Below, piece by piece: positions 18,461 to 27,674 of a stretch of 27,674 bases of DNA. Position 1 is the stretch's first letter; every line of letters starts with the position of its first letter. Origin of the DNA: Welwitschia mirabilis (Eukaryota > Gnetophyta > Gnetopsida > Welwitschiales); NCBI GenBank assembly GCA_051453625.1, contig JBOZIK010000001.1, positions 26,020,966-26,048,639 on the forward strand, written 5' to 3'. The notes under the pieces are model-generated. The model ran no database searches, was not told the origin of the DNA, and saw nothing but the letters and a program-made list of their open reading frames with translations. The translations under genes were made by a program, and so were the position numbers.

Positions 18461-20831
18461 GTGTAATAGTTTATCAACTAAAAACTAAAAAATGTAGTGA
18501 GGACGAGGTTAAATATTGATTCTTGAGTATGGTTTGATGCTTGAATATGGTTTTACCAAGGACTCATGCTGCTAATAGATTCTAGTCCACTGTGAAACTT
18601 ATATTCTTTCTTATTTTTTTGATATTAAAACAAAAACCAAAAACACTTTAAAGCATGTAGAAAATAGCCATTATATCTCTTCCATAAAGGACGAATTGAT
18701 TCCAATGCTAATGTTAATAAATCCTTGAGGATGAAAAAGAATTACAAATAGCAAATCTTGAAGGTGAAGTAGCACTCACAGTGATACATCTATATCTCTT
18801 TGATGGATGTCACATGGGACTAAATCAATAACATAGTACAAGAACATCATACCATTCATTCTTATGAACTATAAGAAAATCAAATATAGTTATAATCCCT
18901 GTTAGTAATGTCTCTCTAGCCTGCATATGCACATCTAGGATGCCAGTTCTATCCCACTTATCAAAGGGAAAACTACCTTTAAAACCTTCTCGTTGCATTA
19001 TATTTCTTTCATGAATCATAACTACAACAAATTTATAACTTCTTGACTAAAAATTCATTCATTCTTTGATTATGTAAAAAATGAGTAAAATTTATCAAAA
19101 ATAGGCCTTATAATTCATAGATGGCAATTTTGAACCTCTTGTAATCAAAGGAGTATTTAATTTTATTTACAAATCCTAGCTGTGATATTTATTGAAACCC
19201 ATTTCCTTCAAATAGAATCTTATCATAAAACTTAATATTTACTTTTCATTAGTAAACTCATGCTCTAAAAATCTGATCATAGAGCCATTCCTATAAAATA
19301 TTAATTACATAAAATTTAAAAAAAGGATATTTACTTTCTTAAACAAAGAAAAAGAGGAATCAAAATCCTAAGAATGAATAATCCACACTATAAAAGCAAA
19401 CATAAATCATGTTTATAATAAGCAAATAGGCAAGCAGAGTAATTATCTATTCTAAAGACATAAAAACAAGATAATAAAGGATTTTGGTAAATCTAAAATA
19501 AAGGGTAAGATGGAATTACAAATATTATAAAAGCTAGGCTACTAATATCATGGAAACCTTAACCTTGTAGGGAGTGGAATAGAATAATGACTGTAGTAGT
19601 ATTAACCGCTTTATTATGAATATGCATACCAAAATTTAAATTACTATTATTTATTTATGCATTTATTGAATATTCAAGAACAACATATTTGTAAAGCACT
19701 TAAGCCAAGCCTTATTGAATTTTATTGAGAGTAGCTCAAAGACTAAGAATTGCTGAAATTGGATTCAATTAAACAAAACCCTAATTTCATGCAAAATAGA
19801 GGCTGCAAGTAACACAATGGAGAGGATTCTATGAAATTCAAATTGGACATATTTTATGGTATTTAACTATTATGTATGTTGGATGGGATTAACCCTAAAA
19901 CTAGGTTTGGTGATGATTACATCAATGTAGTCTCAACCCTTTATTCTAGCCATGAGGTTGTCTCTTAACACTATGTTTTTCCACCATTTTACCAAAGTAA
20001 TTTTAATTTCTTTAAGGTTTTAATCTTTAATGAACTATATAACTTAGGGGAACTCTAAATGTATTTGCCTCTGAAATTTATGTATGCATTAATTATGTTT
20101 CAAGTACAATGTATAAAGATGCTATTAGCAAGATAAAAAAGATCATCTAGATGCTAACTCATGCATTAGAAAGTGCAGGTCTAAACATTCTCTAAGGATT
20201 TTAAGGACATGAGTTGAGTCTATAAGCTACATAATATGTAGAACAAATTGCAATATGAAACCTATTTTCATAATAGCTTGAAGGAAATTGAAAATAAATA
20301 TAGCATTAGAAGATCAAGTTATACATTTTGAATTAAAAGTAAGACTCAATCTAAATTAAAGGCTGTTGTTTTAAGAATTGACTTAGCATTTCTAAATCAC
20401 TTAAATCCTTTTCTTATTAAATTTTTCAAGGTATTTTTATTGTGTGGAAATGGTTTTAATTTTATTAAATCCTTTTAAATTTCTATGCTACCATTATTAT
20501 GATACAATAATTTAAATATTATTTTTATCTTTTTATAAGTCTTGTTGGACTTCTACTATAGGTGGTGACTATAGACCTTTATCTTATGATTTTTTCATAT
20601 GATTGTTTATCTTGTTTTTTCTATTTCAAGAGCATTCAATTGACTTCATTTTATTTTTAAGCAGATAATTTCTATTAAATCATTTTGATTTCTTATTGCT
20701 TATAAAAATTTATCTACTTTATTTTTCATAGCATACTAAGAGTATTTGCATTTCACATGATGTACAATCTTATTTTAGGAATTTCATCTTTCATGTAGAT
20801 GACTTTAAACATGTGATGAATCAACGGAAAA
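18461..20831. other. AT-rich intergenic sequence, nothing assignable
   Basis: Both strands were read. No retrotransposon domain, RNA gene or gene model was recognised. The best open stretch is minus 18825-19019 (64 residues, MIHERNIMQREGFKGSFPF, then DKWDRTGILDVHMQARETLL). It is of ordinary composition and could be a decayed exon, but I cannot name it and its flanks show no coding continuation. Confidence 0.4.
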
Positions 20832-20846
20832 GCTTATATACCATTG
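20832..20846 (-). promoter_or_regulatory. Possible decayed LTR end and iMet primer site
   Basis: The minus strand reads TTTTCTAACA, one base, then TGGTATATAAGC, which matches the initiator-Met site TGGTATCAGAGC at 9 of 12 bases next to a typical LTR end. No partner LTR or coding remnant was found nearby. Weak. Confidence 0.25.
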
Positions 20847-22450
20847 TTAGAAAATCTTTAAATAACCCTTTCTCTTAAGAATTTCTCATATTTTTTACTA
20901 GTTATTTATATTGATCAATCCTTTTTTCATAATTATCATTGATGTATAAATTGTAAGCCTTACCCACATTGTAAGTATTTAAAACTAGCTAATCCTATTA
21001 GTATATGGTTAAAGCTTGTAATCTTGTTTATATGGAATATGCATGAAAAAATTTCAATCTTATGGGGCTAGACTTTTCTTACTCTCAATTAATCTAAAAG
21101 CTCTTGTATATTTATTTGGTCTATGCTTGCATTATCTTACCCTTGTTTTACACATTATTTCCTTGACTTATTAGGCTTCAAGATGCTATATTATACATAT
21201 TAACATTTGAAATGGAAAATCAATTAAATTATACAAAGAAAATTTTAAAAGAGGCATTGAAAAAAGCACACAACAAAGAAGTGCAAAGTGGAAGATAGTG
21301 ACAATTTATGAGCTTAGACTTGAAGAATTTCTACATAACATCTTTAAATGCAAGTGTCACAATTTGGAGTGAGATTGTTATATTGCAATATTTGATTTTA
21401 ATTTTTTGGATTTAATAGTTTAAGTTTATTTTAATTTTTGTTAAAGTAAGGAGGCCATTGAGATACTTTGGTTTTTAGCCATTTGTAAGCATATCCAATT
21501 ATGTTCTTAGCATTATTTATAAAATCAATTATGTAGCCTTTATCTAGCCTCACATGAAAGTAATACTAGTTTATAACACTTTCTCAAATTAACTAATCAT
21601 TATAACCTTAAGAAATGGGGAAGTTTGAAAGATCATGTATAATAAAAGAGGTTTTGTAAATTTTCAATATTGATGTACATATAAAATACAACTTTTAGAG
21701 CATATGCCATGAAGTCAAAGTGAAGGGTAGAGGAAGAAGAGAATTTCTAGAGGCTTGATCATTCCAAACACAAGAGATGATCGGTATTATCATGATGATC
21801 ATCATCTTAATTAGCAAGTTTTTAAACAACATTCCAACTTATTCAACAATTTATATGGCATTGAAGGAAGTTAAATTGAATTTGGTAAGTACAACAATTA
21901 GGAGAGATAGAAAGAGAAGCTACATGAGATTATAAAATAGATATATTATAGCTCAAATTTCAAGGAAAAAAATCTCTTAAGGGGTAGAGTAATATTATGT
22001 CCAAACTTTCAAAGTTCAAAGATCTGCCCTAAAAAAATCAATAAAAATAAATTTTGTTGTTATAGGTCCACAAGCTAAATTACTTATTTTACCTATTATT
22101 ATTATTATCATCATTGAGATATAATTATATTATGCAAAATTTATTTACAAGTTTTTATTTTAAGTCTTTTCATTTGTAATAGCTATAATATTATCCTTAT
22201 TATAAATTCTTAGTAATTAATCATGATCTTTTATGGCTAAGGTGGTGGTTAAAGTAGTGGTCATGTTAGTGGATAAGTTAGTGGTTGCATTATGTTCCTT
22301 GTTTAATAGCTGTACTTTTCCTTTATTTAAACATGGAAATTATATTATTGGGGTGACTCATTTTTTACATTATTTTAATAAATGCATTATTATTTATTAA
22401 GATAAAATATTATGCACCTAGTGAACTGGCAAGGTAACGAAACCCCCACC
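20847..22450. other. AT-rich sequence with faint LTR-like character
   Basis: No genes seen. A purine-rich stretch before TGTTA at 21365-21380 and a stretch at 22235-22430 (TTTCCTTTATTTAAACATGG, then AATAAATGC, preceded by TGGTTA-like repeats) look like LTR promoter and polyadenylation regions, but no matching partner lies in the window. Confidence 0.3.
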
Positions 22451-22453
22451 ACT

Positions 22454-22552
22454 TCCATCACCTATACTGCTTTCACCACCTACATCATTTCCACCACCTA
22501 CATCGCTTCCATCACCTTCATTAGTTTCACCACATCCACCATCTTTGCCACC
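22454..22552. repeat. 18-bp minisatellite, about 5.5 copies
   Basis: Units start at 22454, 22472, 22490, 22508, 22526 and 22544; typical unit TCCACCACCTACATCGCT. The period is six codons, so it stays open on both strands: Thr/Ser-rich on plus (22412-22678) and Gly/Asp-rich on minus. I see no sign of a real gene: no conserved flank or domain. Confidence 0.85.
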
Positions 22553-22964
22553 TCTTTTATGATGATTTCTCTTTGTGCTCTCAGGTCTTTTCAAATCCTC
22601 TATCCTTTGCTATACATAGGACCTTCTTCTTCTCCTATTTCACATCTTAAGAAAGCCTTCACTATTGAATCTTGGTGATTTTAACTTGGAGCTTGGAAGT
22701 CCTTGGAACTTTGGATCTCTAGAAGTTTTCAAATCTTCATCTTAACTTTGACGAGGTTTATGGTCTTTTATTTTATTCTTACAAAGTCCTATTTATTTCC
22801 TTTCCATTTCAAAATACTTGCGTTCTCAATGCCTTATTTAGTATCTCGCATTTCGATTGAAGCTTTTAAATTCTATCTATAAATTGAACAACATGCATTA
22901 CTTAGGATTTTTTTATCTCATTTAACTTAAGCTTTGTGATCTTTCGTTGATTTGTAATCGATAT

Positions 22965-23413
22965 ATGTTGGATTGCTAAAAGTTTTTCCTAAAGAGGAAA
23001 GGGAGTAAATGGTCCCCTCTAGTCAATAACTACTTACCAGGGTGGTAAGGTCACAGACACATGGATCCAGAGGTCCAATGTTCAAACCTTGGTAGTGGCA
23101 AGGATTATAAATGAAATAGATTCTATAAGCTCAAGTGCCACTTGAGATTTATATGACACAAAATTACGTACTCCCTATCGAAGGGGAATATAAACGGAAT
23201 AGATTCTATAAGCCCAAGTGCCATTGGAATTTGTGTAGCATAAAATTACCTACCTGCTATCTCTTCAAAAAAAAAAAATTGTTCCCTCTAGATGTATTAT
23301 AGTAAATTTCCTTTAGAGAGTAAAGGGAGTAAATTGATCTCCTTTAGATATACACATTTGGATTATCGTAAATTATATCTAGAGAGTAAAGGAAGTACAT
23401 GACCCCCCTTTAG
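22965..23413. repeat. 56-66 bp tandem repeat, split by a SINE
   Basis: Three cores of the form AGAGRNAAAGGGAGTAAATG followed by CCYCTYTAG lie at about 22992-23022, 23313-23347 and 23381-23413. The spacing is 56 and 66 bp once the SINE is removed. Each core can fold, AGAGG or TAAAG pairing with CCTCT or CTTTAG. It may be part of an LTR U3 upstream of the primer site at 24096. Confidence 0.7.
23023..23280 (+). mobile_element. tRNA-derived SINE with poly(A) tail
   Basis: A 258-bp element flanked by near-identical repeats (GTCCCCTCTAG 23012-23022 and GTTCCCTCTAG 23281-23291, extendable to 16 bp with two mismatches). The 5' head looks tRNA-like: an A-box-like AGGGTGGTAAGG (23039-23050) and a B box GTTCAAACC (23080-23088). 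The tail is A12 (23267-23278). Head, tail and target duplications together are diagnostic of a SINE, transcribed by RNA polymerase III and mobilised by LINE proteins. The body holds two copies of an 83-bp unit (about 23106-23186 and 23189-23266), both with ATAGATTCTATAAGC, CAAGTGCCA and AAAATTAC. No SINE family name is claimed. Confidence 0.8.
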
Positions 23414-24093
23414 ACAAATGCAACCAGATAAATTGAAATTATTGTTTTAGATCACATCTTGCAATGCATTTTCGATTGTTGACAGTACATCTTGGTTTGT
23501 TTTGCATTGCATTTTTGGATTGTTTTGGTTACATTTTGAGAATCCTTTCTTGTGCTCAGAATTCCCTTACCTAAACATTACCGTGGACCATCTTGAGAAC
23601 TATGAAGGTTACAGTTCTCATGCCCTGCTTGCATGTACATTATCTACTACAAAGAAGGCCTTAAACTAATGCAATTTGGATTGAGAGCTATTTTCCTGCT
23701 TCTTGTTTAGATGCATGTAGTTGAAGGACCTTGGATGTCTTAAATAAATTGTATGAATTTTATAAACAAAGATTTGTACTCAGATTTACTTTCAAGAATA
23801 TGTCTATACTTTTATAATTATTATCTCTCTCTTAAAAGATTTTGAATGTTAAATTATTTTGTAATGTGAGAGTTATATTTATGGATTGTGATTTTCTTGT
23901 ACTTTAAAAATTAGTCATAGATTATTTATTTTTAACAATCTCTCAGTATTTAATGGTATAATTGCTTAATAGGCTAATGAATAATGAAGTGCTTATTAGG
24001 TATCTAAGTAATAGTTCCAAATGTGAGATTTTATTTCTAATTTTATTTATACATAATATACATATTTTTCTAAGAAATATTTAAGAAGTTACA
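23414..24093 (+). repeat. 3' part of an LTR (element primed by iMet tRNA)
   Basis: The sequence ends AGAAGTTACA (24093), followed by TT and a perfect primer site, so at least the last few hundred bases should be the R/U5 of a 5' LTR on the plus strand. The LTR start is not visible; it could lie before the SINE, even near 22230. Superfamily (Copia or a chromovirus) cannot be decided because the coding part is missing. Confidence 0.55.
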
Positions 24094-24095
24094 TT

Positions 24096-24107
24096 TGGTA
24101 TCAGAGC
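24096..24107 (+). promoter_or_regulatory. Primer binding site TGGTATCAGAGC
   Basis: Exact match to the plant initiator-Met tRNA primer site, two bases after an LTR-like ACA end. Unlike the decayed site at 12320 it has no mutation. About 160 bases of leader follow before the assembly gap. Confidence 0.88.
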
Positions 24108-24267
24108 AATGAGTTTTTTTTCCCAATGTATTAAAGATTTTAAACATCACAAATGTCATAAGTTTGTGTTTATTTCTTCCTAGGTTTTTGTCACATAAAA
24201 GATATCTTGTGAATAGTTGAGGAGATGTAAACTTGTTGTCAACATACATGAATAAATTTTAAGAATA

Positions 24268-24367
24268 NNNNNNNNNNNNNNNNNNNNNNNNNNNNNNNNN
24301 NNNNNNNNNNNNNNNNNNNNNNNNNNNNNNNNNNNNNNNNNNNNNNNNNNNNNNNNNNNNNNNNNNN
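24268..24367. other. Assembly gap (exactly 100 N)
   Basis: Exactly 100 N is the usual placeholder for a gap of unknown size, so adjacency of the sequences on its two sides is not proven. Confidence 0.99.
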
Positions 24368-24669
24368 AACATTAACATTTAGATTTACTAGAATAGTAGA
24401 GATTTCTATCATGATAGGAGAATCAGGTGAATGTTTCAATGTCAATTTAAAGAAATTTGATAGTGTATTTTAAGTACTTTATAGGACATTCACACAGGTT
24501 TTGATACAATACTGATGACTATGGAGATATGATAGGATGATCAGTAAAACATGTGATCCTTAGCATTTTTGGTAGTATATTAGACCTATTCTGATACTAC
24601 ATATTTGGAAGGAGGACCTTATGATGTAAAAGACTAACTTACCTTGGAGAGTGAAGAAAAGAAAGATCA

Positions 24670-24930
24670 TCATCTCCTTTATCATCCCCATGACCGATAG
24701 GATGATGACACTGCTAACATGGACAGAGGCTGTAGGGCTGACAGTAGCACATGGACCACATGGAGACATGTGGCATAGTGTCATCTCCTATGTTGTCCTC
24801 ACAACATGTAGGATGATGACACCAGTAACATGAGTAGAAAAGCTACGGGGCTGAGAGCATCACATGGGATACATGAAAGCAGATGGAACATGGCATTATC
24901 CCTAATTCATCCTCATGACAGTTGGCATGA
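24670..24930. repeat. 111-bp tandem repeat in Athila U3, 2.3 copies
   Basis: Units begin at about 24671, 24782 and 24893. Shared blocks are CATCTCCT, TAGGATGATGACAC, GTAACATG or CTAACATG, GGGCTGA and CACATGG. Each has a TCATCC-like to GGATGA inverted repeat. The array ends about 35 bp before the TATA box. Confidence 0.85.
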
Positions 24931-24962
24931 CAACTATTTTTACATGCTCAAAAGAAATATCA

Positions 24963-24970
24963 TTATAAAT
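24963..24970 (+). promoter_or_regulatory. TATA box in second Athila LTR
   Basis: CATTATAAATGGGG, about 525 bases into the LTR, comparable with the minus-strand LTRs. Likely RNA polymerase II core promoter. Confidence 0.65.
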
Positions 24971-25783
24971 GGGGTCAAAAAACCCATGTGGGTTGTTAGG
25001 ATTTTTGTTTCTTGCCTTTAGGTTTTTCTTCTAAATCCTAAAATGAAAAACTATCAATACCCTTTCCCTCCTTTATTTCTACTCCATCTTTTATACTTAA
25101 TATGCTTGTGTTGGAAAATTAAAGGATAAAAGATCCATCCAGTGGCTACAGAAAGGGGTTTTCTTGGTGTTAAACTGACTCTCTTTCATTGAGATGATAT
25201 TCTTCTATTATAAGTAGATGTAAATCTCTTTGAGTTAATATAATTACTCTTTTTGCTTTAATTCTATGAATGTCCCTTATAGTTTAAGTTGATCATAGTT
25301 AAGTGATAGTTCTATAATTTATTTAGATCATGAGAGCAATCTATGTTAAGGTTGGCCTTGTTAATTTAGGTTTGTATTTCAATTCCATATTACATTTGCA
25401 TATTTTACTTGGTAGAAACTAGTTGAATGCTATTCTTAATTGATATAAATTATAGAAAAGATAGTCTTTGTGACAGAAAGACTAGAAGCTAGTCCTTGTG
25501 ACAAAAGGATTAGGAACCAAGAGAATCTATTTCATTTCCACTTTCATTCACTTGCATTTCATATCCATTCACTTGTATTACATTTACTTGTTTACTTACT
25601 TCAATGAGTAAAATATAAAAGACTAAAAATACTAGTCTCTAACTCTGAGCCTAGTGTCTTCATTGGAATTATGACATTCGGGTTGACTTTTTTCTATACT
25701 AGCATGTGTTTTTCTACAAGTTGTTTAACTTATAGGTTGACCTAAAGGACTTCAGAACTACATAAATTTACACTACAACATTT

Positions 25784-25801
25784 TGGTGCCATTACTGAGG
25801 A
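25784..25801 (+). promoter_or_regulatory. Athila primer binding site (tRNA-Asp type)
   Basis: TGGTGCCATTACTGAGGA follows the LTR end ACAACA. It is a decayed form of TGGCGCCGTTGCC..., parallel to 17181-17198. Confidence 0.83.
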
Positions 25802-26660
25802 AAGCCACAAGGATCTAAGAGGATTGTCACTAACCAAACAAGTACCTTAAATCTTCTATTTATGTTATTTATTTGAATTAGTGCTGTATTTTTTAATCTT
25901 AGATTAAAGTAAATTTAATTCTATAAACTTTATTTTTTGGAATTTTTCTTAGGGCTCTTGTCATTTTCTCTATCATCCCAACAACATAGGGCATGATAGT
26001 TTAATATTTTAAAATTAGTTTCTATTTTTTGTAGTTTTTCTTTATTTTTCTTCATAATAAACTGTCATTTTTTCTATTGTTCCCACAACTAGAAGGATGA
26101 CAATCCTAAAATTTTTCCACATTTTTGGTATTTTCTTTACTATAAAAGAAATTAACTATTATCCTTCCTATCATCCACATGATAGTATGGAAGAAAATCT
26201 ACTAGAATTTCTATAGTTTTAAATTTTTTTACTATGATCATCATCCTTTCTATTGTTCCCATGGTAAGGCAGACGATGGTCTACTATTTTTTATTTTACC
26301 TTTTTATTAGTTGTTTGAGCATGCAAGGATATGGTGAATTCTAGTAAGAAGACAAAATATTACAGAGAACATAACCTGATTGAAGAAAACATCAGAGAAG
26401 GATTAATCAATTTCAAGCTAACTCTAGGTACGCACACCCTAGGTATGCAAATTCTCAGAATTAAAGAAGAATATTTTTCTACTTTTATTATTTAAAAATA
26501 GATTTTGCAAAATAAAATTATAGTGTAGAAATCGATTGTATTATTTCTTCAAATATGTCAAATGTATCAAAAGAATCACAAAAATAAAAGTAAGTTACTT
26601 CATCTAATGCCCCAATCATAATAGGAACTTCTTCTTTAAATATAAACATTACTCTTAGGG
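25802..26660 (+). other. Athila leader with repeated stem-loop motifs
   Basis: No coding frame. Four loosely repeated blocks begin at 25970, 26074, 26168 and 26250, each CTATCATCC or CTATTGTTCCC followed by ATGATAG, GGATGAC or similar. Two form perfect 7-bp stems: CTATCAT/ATGATAG at 25970-25999 (long loop) and at 26168-26185 (four-base loop). Confidence 0.6.
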
Positions 26661-27510
26661 ATTTAATTACTAATTAAAAACATGAAATTCAAAATCCTTT
26701 TGATTTACCTCCTGGAGACAATGTAGAACTAAAAAATTTAAGTGCTTATCCAACTTTTTTGAGGAAACTAGAGGAAGGTCCTTTTCAACATTTAGCTGAC
26801 ATTGAATAACTTGTGCTTGTCTTAGGAGATGAAAAAAATGTATCAATGATTAATCTTACATGATTATTTTTCCAATTATCCTTAGAGAAAGAGCAAAAGT
26901 TTCATTCAAAACCATCTCACATAAAAGCCTTAAATCTTAGAGTCAAGTATAAGAAGTGTTTATTAAAAGATTTTTGAGTAAGAGTTCCATGAGAAAGAAA
27001 TGAAAAGAAGTAATCAACTTTCAACAAGAAACTCATGAGGATTATGCAACATCTTATGAATGTTTTATAATCGCTAGTCATTCCAACCCTATTAATAAAT
27101 TTCATAAAGAATAGCTAGTAGATTATTTTTATAGTGAATTAAATGCTTCAATAAGATAACTTGTGGATTTTTCTTGTGAGGGAAACTTGTTGAATTTAAT
27201 CCTAGATGATGCATGGAGTGTGCTAGAAAATTTAGTAGAAATAAGTCAAACTTGTCCTAAACTCACTAAAGAAAATTATACTGTAGGATAAATTTTAAAA
27301 GATTTAAAAGAAGTAAATTATGACAAGGAAGAAGAAAGAAAGGATTCAATCAATCTAATAAAATATTTTACTACTACTTTTAAGAAATATACTTAAATGA
27401 TGATTGGTGTAAAAGTAGTAAAGAATGAAATCCCAACTTCAAATTGTGAACTTTATGAAGATAACTCTCATCCAATAAAAGAATGTCCTTTTTTACTATT
27501 GCACTACCAA
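26661..27510 (+). pseudogene. Athila gag (second element)
   Basis: Plus-strand frames read NPFDLPPGDNVELKNLSAYP (about 26690-26755), FFQLSLEKEQKF (about 26870-26905), HEDYATSYECF, SNPINKFHKE, LVDYFYSELNASIR, LVDFSCEGNLLNLILDDAWS and VLENLVEISQT (about 27030-27255). These align residue by residue with the gag remains of the minus-strand Athila (SNPINDFTQEELVEYLYNRL and so on). A zinc knuckle at 27445-27486 reads CELYEDNSHPIKEC: the second Cys of CX2CX4HX4C is Tyr, by a G-to-A change. Stops interrupt the frame at several points. The short minus-strand open stretch at 26917-27105 is a shadow. Gag is the particle protein; this copy is not functional. Confidence 0.78.
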
Positions 27511-27674
27511 TTTATAGTTATTTGATGAGTTTTATGAGTTATTTTATAGGACTTTTAGATAGGTTTAGGTGAAATTCTAAGAATTTTAGAGATATAAGAA
27601 GAAATCTCAAAAAAGTGCGGTTATTATCCAAAATTAATGCATTTAAAGCACTATCTCATAAATAGAGATTTTTA
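27511..27674 (+). other. Athila sequence after the zinc knuckle
   Basis: This continues the second Athila toward pol. No motif is recognisable; stops are frequent. Confidence 0.4.

Larger units (their letters stand above)
24440..25780 (+). repeat. Athila 5' LTR (second element)
   Basis: It starts TGTCAATTTAAAGA and ends CACTACAACA, 1341 bp. Near the start, TTTGATAGTGTATTTTAAGT and TTTATAGGACATT match the minus-strand LTRs. U3 has a 111-bp tandem repeat (24670-24930) and a TATA box at 24963-24970. Short open stretches on both strands in U3 are not genes. Confidence 0.83.
24440..27674 (+). mobile_element. Second Athila-type Gypsy element, 5' part
   Basis: Plus-strand 5' LTR 24440-25780, primer site 25784, leader to about 26660 and gag to the window end; pol and 3' LTR lie beyond. 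LTR ends, primer site and Gag motifs match the minus-strand Athila, so both belong to one family. It is a decayed copy. The five bases before the LTR are TTCAA, the target duplication to look for downstream of the window. Confidence 0.82.

Noticed and set aside
21365-21380. Purine-rich GGAGTGAGAT before TGTTA, as a polypurine tract and LTR start
   Set aside because: The upstream sequence does not translate into a pol end, and no matching LTR was found.
22412-22678. Plus-strand Thr-rich frame of 88 residues
   Set aside because: Driven by the 18-bp minisatellite; no domain, signal or coding context.
23039-23100. tRNA gene
   Set aside because: A and B box-like motifs are present but no cloverleaf acceptor pairing; the poly(A) tail and target duplications mark a SINE.
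24560-25021. Short frames on both strands in the second Athila LTR
   Set aside because: They lie in the U3 tandem array and promoter region and match no protein motif.

Overview
The window is transposon-dense, AT-rich nuclear DNA of a seed plant. Every recognisable coding remnant belongs to plant LTR retrotransposon lineages: Athila-type Ty3/Gypsy and Maximus/SIRE- or Tork-like Ty1/Copia. There is also a tRNA-derived SINE, a long compound microsatellite and four runs of N. No intact cellular gene, RNA gene, CRISPR array or prokaryote-type operon could be supported, and the species cannot be narrowed further.

Layout. Positions 1-18460 are one minus-strand Athila-type Gypsy element: 3' LTR 1-641 (cut by the window edge), pol C-terminal half 1790-4033, pol N-terminal half 13702-14960, gag 15400-16640, tRNA-Asp-type primer site near 17190, and 5' LTR 17202-18460. 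A nearly complete minus-strand Copia element (4034-13701, 9.67 kb) sits inside its reverse transcriptase. The Copia has two LTRs of about 1.3 kb, a primer site, a polypurine tract and a perfect 5-bp target duplication (AAAAT). Its order is gag, protease, integrase, RT/RNase H, then a third ORF related to the putative plant transposon protein family. A truncated Copia LTR (about 650-1084) abuts the Athila 3' LTR.

Positions 18461-24093 are mostly unassignable AT-rich sequence. They hold an 18-bp minisatellite (22454-22552), a 56-66 bp tandem repeat split by a SINE with target duplications (23023-23280), and the end of an LTR followed by an initiator-Met primer site (24096-24107). A 100-N gap follows. 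From 24440 to the end is the 5' LTR, leader and gag of a second Athila element, plus strand, of the same family as the first; the two point away from each other.

State of the genes. All reading frames are broken by stops and frameshifts. Many conserved or catalytic residues are lost by G-to-A changes on the coding strand (protease Asp to Asn, integrase Asp to Asn and Glu to Lys, zinc-finger Cys to Tyr, Trp to stop), as expected from long decay of methylated cytosines. The elements form an insertion history rather than a working system: Athila first, Copia into it, then joint decay. I did not find a convincing new functional system. The less usual features are the third ORF of the Copia, the repeated GTCGCCC/GTCGACC and TCATC-GATGA motifs in the LTRs and leaders, and the internally duplicated SINE.
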